The notes under the pieces: generated by a model | Database searches by the model: none | What the model saw: only the letters and a program-made list of their open reading frames with translations | What the model was told of the DNA's origin: nothing | Origin: Pempheris klunzingeri | Taxonomy: Eukaryota > Chordata > Actinopteri > Acropomatiformes > Pempheridae | Assembly (NCBI RefSeq): GCF_042242105.1 | Contig: NC_092026.1 | Location: 20,920,691 to 20,984,690, forward strand | Reading direction: 5' to 3' | Length of the DNA: 64,000 bases | Part shown: positions 11,667-64,000 of the stretch, piece after piece | How positions within the stretch are numbered: position 1 is the first letter of the stretch | Layout of the letters: every line of letters begins with the position of its first letter | Translations under genes and position numbers: made by a program

Positions 11667-12862
11667 ATGGCTGTAGACTGGGTTGGGTTCATTTATGCTG
11701 CTCTGGTGTCAACAGGAGGACTCATAGGTTATGTGAAAGCAGGTAGGAGAGACACAGCGGAAGATATTCACAGAAGCTAACCATTAGCTAGTCTTTCCAA
11801 CTAAGTTTAGTGGTGGTAAAAGTATTCAGATCCTACAATAATTCAGTCTAGTAATATTCCAATACAAGCATAAATCCTGCTTTAGAATACTACTTGAGTA
11901 AAAGTACAAAAGTTTTATCACATAAGTGTCATTTATGTGTTACACACTCCTATATTATTGGATATTATTACATAATGGAAGTAGTCACTGTGCAGCCAAT
12001 ATTAGCTACTTAACACACTACTGGTTAGTTTAATAGCAAAGCTCCTCCTCACATAATTGATAACTCAATCTAAATGTAATACGGCAAAAAGTGAAACAGA
12101 AGTATAAGATATAAAATAGAACAAAAAGGAAGCACTTAAGTCATGAACATCAAAATTGTACTTAAGAACATGAACTTAGTTCCACTAGTCTCCACCTCTG
12201 TTGGTTTTTCCCCTTGAAGACAGTTAGAAGCTGATGATTGCAAACTATTTGAAATGGATTCGGCTCCAGTCCCAAATTTTGCAACAAATCAACTAGATAA
12301 CGAGTGGAGAGTTGAGAAAAAGAGAAATTTAATTCAACTTCATTTCAAAATGAAGCCTGACTGTGTTTCATCCTCAGGCAGCGTCACCTCTCTGGCTGCA
12401 GGGTTCCTGTTTGGCCTGCTGGCTGCAGTCGGTGCTTATCTGGCATCTCAAAATCCCAAGAATGTCTGGCTTTCACTAGGTGAGCAAGCTTAGTTTGTTA
12501 AACTGTGACTGTTAAACTGCAGATTTCACAAACACACAACAACAACTGTTTCCCTCCACTGATGAAATGCAGGCACCTCAGGAACTCTGGCCGTGGTGAT
12601 GGGACTGAGATTCCTCAACTCCTGGAAGTTCATGCCAGCTGGTTTAATGACTATAGCGAGGTATACAATTTATTTTTTCTTATTCCATGTTCCCTCTGAG
12701 GGATGATCATGTACAATATAAGGCATTATGTAAACAGTGGGTCTTTGCTTTTAAAGACCAGTTTTCAACAATATCCTGAGATAAATGTTATAATTTTCTT
12801 TCAGTGGACTGATGCTGGTGAAGATCATCATTGGGATGCTAAAGAGAACAAATAAAGCTTGA
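11667..12862 (+). CDS. tmem14c: Transmembrane protein 14C-like, complete, 4 coding exons
   Basis: A small TMEM14-family membrane protein. Mammalian TMEM14C sits in the inner mitochondrial membrane and supports protoporphyrin/heme synthesis in erythroid cells. Exons are 11667-11742, 12378-12479, 12573-12660 and 12805-12862, summing to 324 nt (107 aa), with a non-coding exon ending at 11494. Family landmarks are [38 protein letters not shown] and KFMPAGLM. Four hydrophobic segments can be seen. The gene lies directly after PAK1IP1, as in mammals. The last codons overlap an AATAAA at 12851, but the likely functional poly(A) signal is at 13129. TMEM14A/B/C are close relatives; synteny favours C. 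Confidence 0.93.
11808..12200. repeat. 'TAGTGGTGG...CCACCTCTG' MITE-like element in a TMEM14C intron
   Basis: It starts TAGTGGTGGTAAAAGTATTC and ends CCACCTCTG, with internal 'acttgagtaaaagtacaaaag'. This is the common fish interspersed repeat also present at 32852-33932. It is degenerate and carries no coding capacity. Confidence 0.6.
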
Positions 12863-13128
12863 AAATATGTAAATATATCTGTCTGTACATATTTTTGACC
12901 AAAAAAACTGTACTGTATATTCATGAACATTCCCACAGTGTGGTTGTCTTTTTCTGTTTAAGAAATGTGATATAAAATATGTCATTTTTGAGGAAAGGGT
13001 ACAAGAAGACAATATCTAAAAATTCACTCTATCTTTGATAATCAAGAGCAATTTTTATACGAGGTGATGCTTTTACTTTGTAAATGTGTATCTGCTGCTG
13101 TGAAATAACAAATTCACCCGCTTTAAAA

Positions 13129-13134
13129 AATAAA
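13129..13134 (+). terminator. Poly(A) signal of TMEM14C
   Basis: AATAAA about 267 nt after the TMEM14C stop, and only 11 bp from the oppositely oriented MAK signal at 13145-13150. Confidence 0.55.
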
Positions 13135-13144
13135 AAATAACTGC

Positions 13145-13150
13145 TTTATT
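13145..13150 (-). terminator. Poly(A) signal of MAK
   Basis: TTTATT on plus (AATAAA on minus) about 205 nt beyond the MAK stop at 13352-13354. The two convergent genes therefore end in essentially the same place. Confidence 0.55.
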
Positions 13151-13351
13151 TCACTGTCTTGTCTATAATTAAAAACATACCAACAGTAAAAGTCATGGGA
13201 CACTTGTACAACACTGAAAAACATTTAATAGCGTGGCAGTTTTAACAATAGACTAGCAGGAAACACTTCCCTGAAATCTGTATTTCCTGGCAAAAGTGCG
13301 GTAGGCATTTTTTTCCCATGAGTCACTGGTGGAGCACAGCGGACTGCCGTG

Positions 13352-20953
<7,602 letters not shown>

Positions 20954-22545
20954 CGTCCAGAGACAGCCCTGCCTTGATCCTTGACAGTCCCACACAGCCC
21001 AACAGTTGGTCATTGTACGCACAGTAACATCTCTCCCTGCTGCTACTGTGAGGCTACTCAAAGGCTTTTACTCTGGAAACACAGAAATATAACATGAGCT
21101 CATCCTTTACCGTTCTCTGGGTGCAGATTGGTGATGAAAGGCGGAGGTTAACCTGGAGAGATGGAGTGGAAAAGTGACGCACTGTGTCTCTCCTATCCTG
21201 AGCTAAGCCCCGACAGTGGACATGTGGAGAGGTGAAGTGGATTAAAGTTGACATGTGATTAAGAATGTGTGCCAGGAAATGGGTTTTACCTTATTAAGTC
21301 CAATGAGTACTTTAAATCCAAGACTACATTCATGAATTTGATCCAGAAACAGATTGTCTAACACTGATCATGTACAGGTGAACCACTGGTCTTGAGGGGT
21401 GTGTAAATATGATCCCAAACAATTCCACGATCATTTGAGGATGTTTTTAAATAAAAGAACCATGAACCTGCACCGTCAACCCTGACTTCAGTCTTTCAAT
21501 AAGCAATTAACCTACATATGCAGGACCTGAGAGTAAACCATGTCTAGACGTGGACAAATTAGGACCAGTGTATTTACAACTGACATAATACTTGACATAA
21601 TACTCGGGGTCAAACTAGTGTAACAGACTAGTTAGCCAGGGAAGCACCACTCACTAGTGAGGGTACACTTTAAGTTCTAAACTAATGAGCTCATTAATAG
21701 TTAATGAATCATTTACTAATGATTTCTACATTTTGGGCTTCTATTTCCTTGTGTCTTTACTAGAATCTGTGTGTCATACACAATAGCAGTAATTCACATA
21801 TGGATGTATGTAGTATGTGTTTTCAGTTTACTGCCAGAACAATATAATTATTAACTATTATTTGCTTTAATTGTTTTCTCTGTGTTACCAACAGGTGTTT
21901 TAGAGTTATTTCATTATAGTCACTGCCTTATTTATTTTAGGCCTGTTTTATTTTACCATCACAGCTTTTATCCATTAATCTATCAGGTTTTATTGTTTGG
22001 TACTTGTCCAAAATAACACCGGCCAGACCCTAAAGTTGTTCTACTTCATCATTAGTCAGCCTTGATACGCTCTTTATAAATGTAGATTTGTTTAGACAGT
22101 GGTGGCTTCATGATTAGGGTTTTTAGTATATTAGCTGACATCAACTGCTTAAATCTAACCTAATGAGAGTGTTAGAAGACCAGGAAATCTGAGGTTTCTT
22201 CTATTTTAAAAAAAAGTTGAACAGAAAAAGCTCAAATAGTTGATGCTAAACTGTGAACTCTGAAACACGGTCTGAAAACTTTAGCGTCATCATAAAATCT
22301 TAGCTAGGTGAGTTAGCAGACAACTAGGTTAGCTACTAGTTAAAGGTTACGTTCAGTAAGCTAGTGAGCAAAATGAACAAACTTCTCCAGCCTGTTCAGC
22401 ACTTTAAATGTAACCACACGACCCAACAGACACTTTCTACCTAATATTTACTAACATGAGTAACACCTGAGCAAAGTACACCGACCACAGGAGACATTTC
22501 TGGTGAGGATGAGGGGGAGACGCTGGCTGTGGAGAGATGCTGCCT
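20954..22545 (-). other. MAK 5'UTR and first intron
   Basis: A minus-strand acceptor TTTCCAG near 21073 suggests a 5'UTR segment from about 21072 to 20954. The remainder is probably intron up to a first exon near 22.5 kb. The exact first exon cannot be fixed from sequence. Confidence 0.4.
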
Positions 22546-22559
22546 GTCTCCTAGGTAAC
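22546..22559. promoter_or_regulatory. RFX X-box in the MAK promoter
   Basis: GTCTCC-TA-GGTAAC fits the X-box consensus RYYNYY N1-3 RRNRAC at every constrained position. RFX factors drive ciliary genes through this motif, and MAK is a ciliary kinase, so the site probably marks the MAK core promoter. Confidence 0.65.
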
Positions 22560-22591
22560 AGTGAGACTTTCAAAATAAAAGGAAATATAAT

Positions 22592-22812
22592 CATACCAAT
22601 ATACTGCTAAATATATCAGTAATATAGTATTAAATGTATCAGTAAAATGCTATTAAATATATCATTGATATAGTATTAAATATATCACTGATATGCCATC
22701 AAATATATCAGTAATATAGTATTAAATATATTACTTATACTATCAAATGTATCACTAAAATAGTATTTAATATATCGCTATATACTATTAAACATATCAC
22801 TAATATAGTGCT
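22592..22812. repeat. AT-rich 23-bp minisatellite upstream of MAK
   Basis: Nine or ten imperfect copies of a unit like 'atatcattgatatagtattaaat' begin about 35 bp beyond the X-box. Confidence 0.85.
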
Positions 22813-24040
22813 ATATGTGTACAAAACATATAATCAAAATGTGATCAATATGAATCTGAAATAATGATAAAATATACAACACAGATATGTAAACTGTATT
22901 TGAAATATTATTCAAAATGTGTTATGTCTTTACTTTAATGATCTGAAATCATTTTGTGTAATAAATTAGTAAGTGAGTAAATATTTTTACAGTTGACAAC
23001 AGTCTCACCACCTGGTCACTTCTAGCAGCTGTTCAGGACCAAAAAAAATACTTTGAGTCTATTATGTCCCACATAAAATATATTACAGCAATGAAACATC
23101 CACAAGTTACCAAAATAAAAAATAAAAGGAAGTGTCAGTTGTGTCATTACCCTGCTAAAAGTGAAGTGAGATGCTATGATGCTATGATGCTATGATGCTG
23201 TGATGCTGTGGGCTTTAGGGTATCTGAGGGCCTTGTCTTTTTACTGTCTGAGCCAAAAGGTGCACGTGTGTTTTACAAGTGCTCCATCTAGTGGTTCATG
23301 TTCAACCCTGCTTCTGAGTGTGACTAAGGCCCCCTATAACCCATGTAAACCACCTTTTTCTGACCCTTATGTAATTAAACATGTCGAAATGTACCTTGAT
23401 CAGTAAATACTTCACTCCAGTGGATCCTCATCTAAAGAAACACCACTGTGTTCCTGTACAAACAGTCACAGTGAAGCTGAAGAGACTTTTGGGAGACTTC
23501 AAATCAAATTATCATAATATCTATATTATTGTCAGTTGAAATAAACAAACAGCAAACTTAAAGAAGTCCTTGTTTTCCTGAGAGCAAACCAAGGACCCTT
23601 GGAAAGTCCAGGGACCCTAATTTGAAGACCGGAAATTTCGCCCACATATATTTACACAGACACTTGAACTCCTTTGAGGCTCAAAATAGATCCTGTACAT
23701 TTATAGAACTGATAAATGGCACTTGAATTCTGGGAGTTTAGGAAACATCACATGAATAAAAACAATAAAGCAAAAAGCTGATGCACACAAATTATGGTAG
23801 GGCAAACAGCAATGCCTGAGTTATCACAATTATCTGTGTCTAAACTGAAAGAAAACTGTCCTAGAAGTTAAAACAAAACTGCACATATATGTGGTTTAGT
23901 TAGAAATATTAATGGAGGTAAACCACACAATGCACATGCAGGAGGAGTAATGTGGGTTTTGTGCGGTAATAAAGAGCAGGTTCATTATCTACAGAGCAGT
24001 GGGTGTCTTGAGACATGCAGGCATGAAATGTGAGGAATGA
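22813..24040. other. Intergenic region between MAK and GNAL
   Basis: No gene is seen. It holds a short (GATGCTAT)n tract of about five copies at 23169-23210. The remainder is AT-rich unique-looking sequence. Confidence 0.5.
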
Positions 24041-24421
24041 AAATCATGACCAGCATTCTCGAAATGGCCATACTGTAGTAACATGACGTGCCGTGCATTG
24101 CACCTAACAACTGTGCAGTCAGATTGTTGGCTGTCTGCGCAGCGCATAGACGCGTTTTTTCCAAAGGTTGTGCTTTTGGTTACTTACGGTAAGATGGACC
24201 CGCAGTGTCCACTAAAGGATCAGGTGATCCACTAACTACGAAGCGAAGGCTGACTGGGGAAAATGCAAAATGACATATAGCAAATGTCGGAGCATAATTC
24301 ATTCACATTTTCGGCTCAATCCAATGTGACGATGGCTCGTTAGAGCTCGTGGCGCAACTGCGATTTTTTTGATATTTTAATTTATGAAAAATCACATTCA
24401 CAGACAGATATTGGTTTCAAC

Positions 24422-64000
<39,579 letters not shown>

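Overview
The window looks like teleost (probably percomorph) genomic DNA. It has small introns in housekeeping genes, very large repeat-filled introns in a signalling gene, and fish-type interspersed repeats: (CA)n tracts, 'CAGTGGTGG' elements, 'taatcgattaat' MITE-like elements, SINE tails and a LINE fragment. All gene calls below come from splicing exons by eye; every multi-exon model keeps a continuous reading frame across all junctions, which is the main internal check.

Layout: (1) 1-750, the 3' end of a gene encoding a basic coiled coil with a 168-nt in-frame repeat, possibly THAP-like. (2) 2245-6661, minus strand, a complete EndoU-family endoribonuclease of 290 aa. (3) 7562-10973, plus strand, PAK1IP1, a WD-repeat protein of 356 aa, with an NRF1-type promoter motif. 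(4) 11667-12862, plus strand, TMEM14C-like, 107 aa, with ETS motifs upstream. (5) 13352-20953, minus strand, the ciliary kinase MAK, 670 aa in 15 coding exons, plus one extra homologous exon. Its 3' end abuts that of TMEM14C, and an RFX X-box lies upstream. (6) 24422 to beyond 63367, plus strand, GNAL (G-alpha-olf), with two alternative first exons (extra-large at 24422, canonical at 34847) and shared exons up to the switch II / alpha3 region. The rest of the gene lies past the window end.

The most interesting observation is in MAK. Two homologous exons, 80 nt (19046-19125) and 83 nt (18552-18634), encode alternative versions of the same kinase-core helix just before the HRD catalytic loop. 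Either one alone keeps the frame and both together break it, so they look like mutually exclusive exons. MAK also has a symmetric 75-nt cassette exon matching the size of the retina-specific exon known in mammals.

PAK1IP1, TMEM14C and MAK are neighbours in mammals too (human 6p24), whereas GNAL is on a different human chromosome (18p11). About 60% of the window is GNAL intron, holding repeats, microsatellites, a G-quadruplex motif and a few high-complexity stretches that could be regulatory. I saw no tRNA, rRNA, CRISPR or viral genes.
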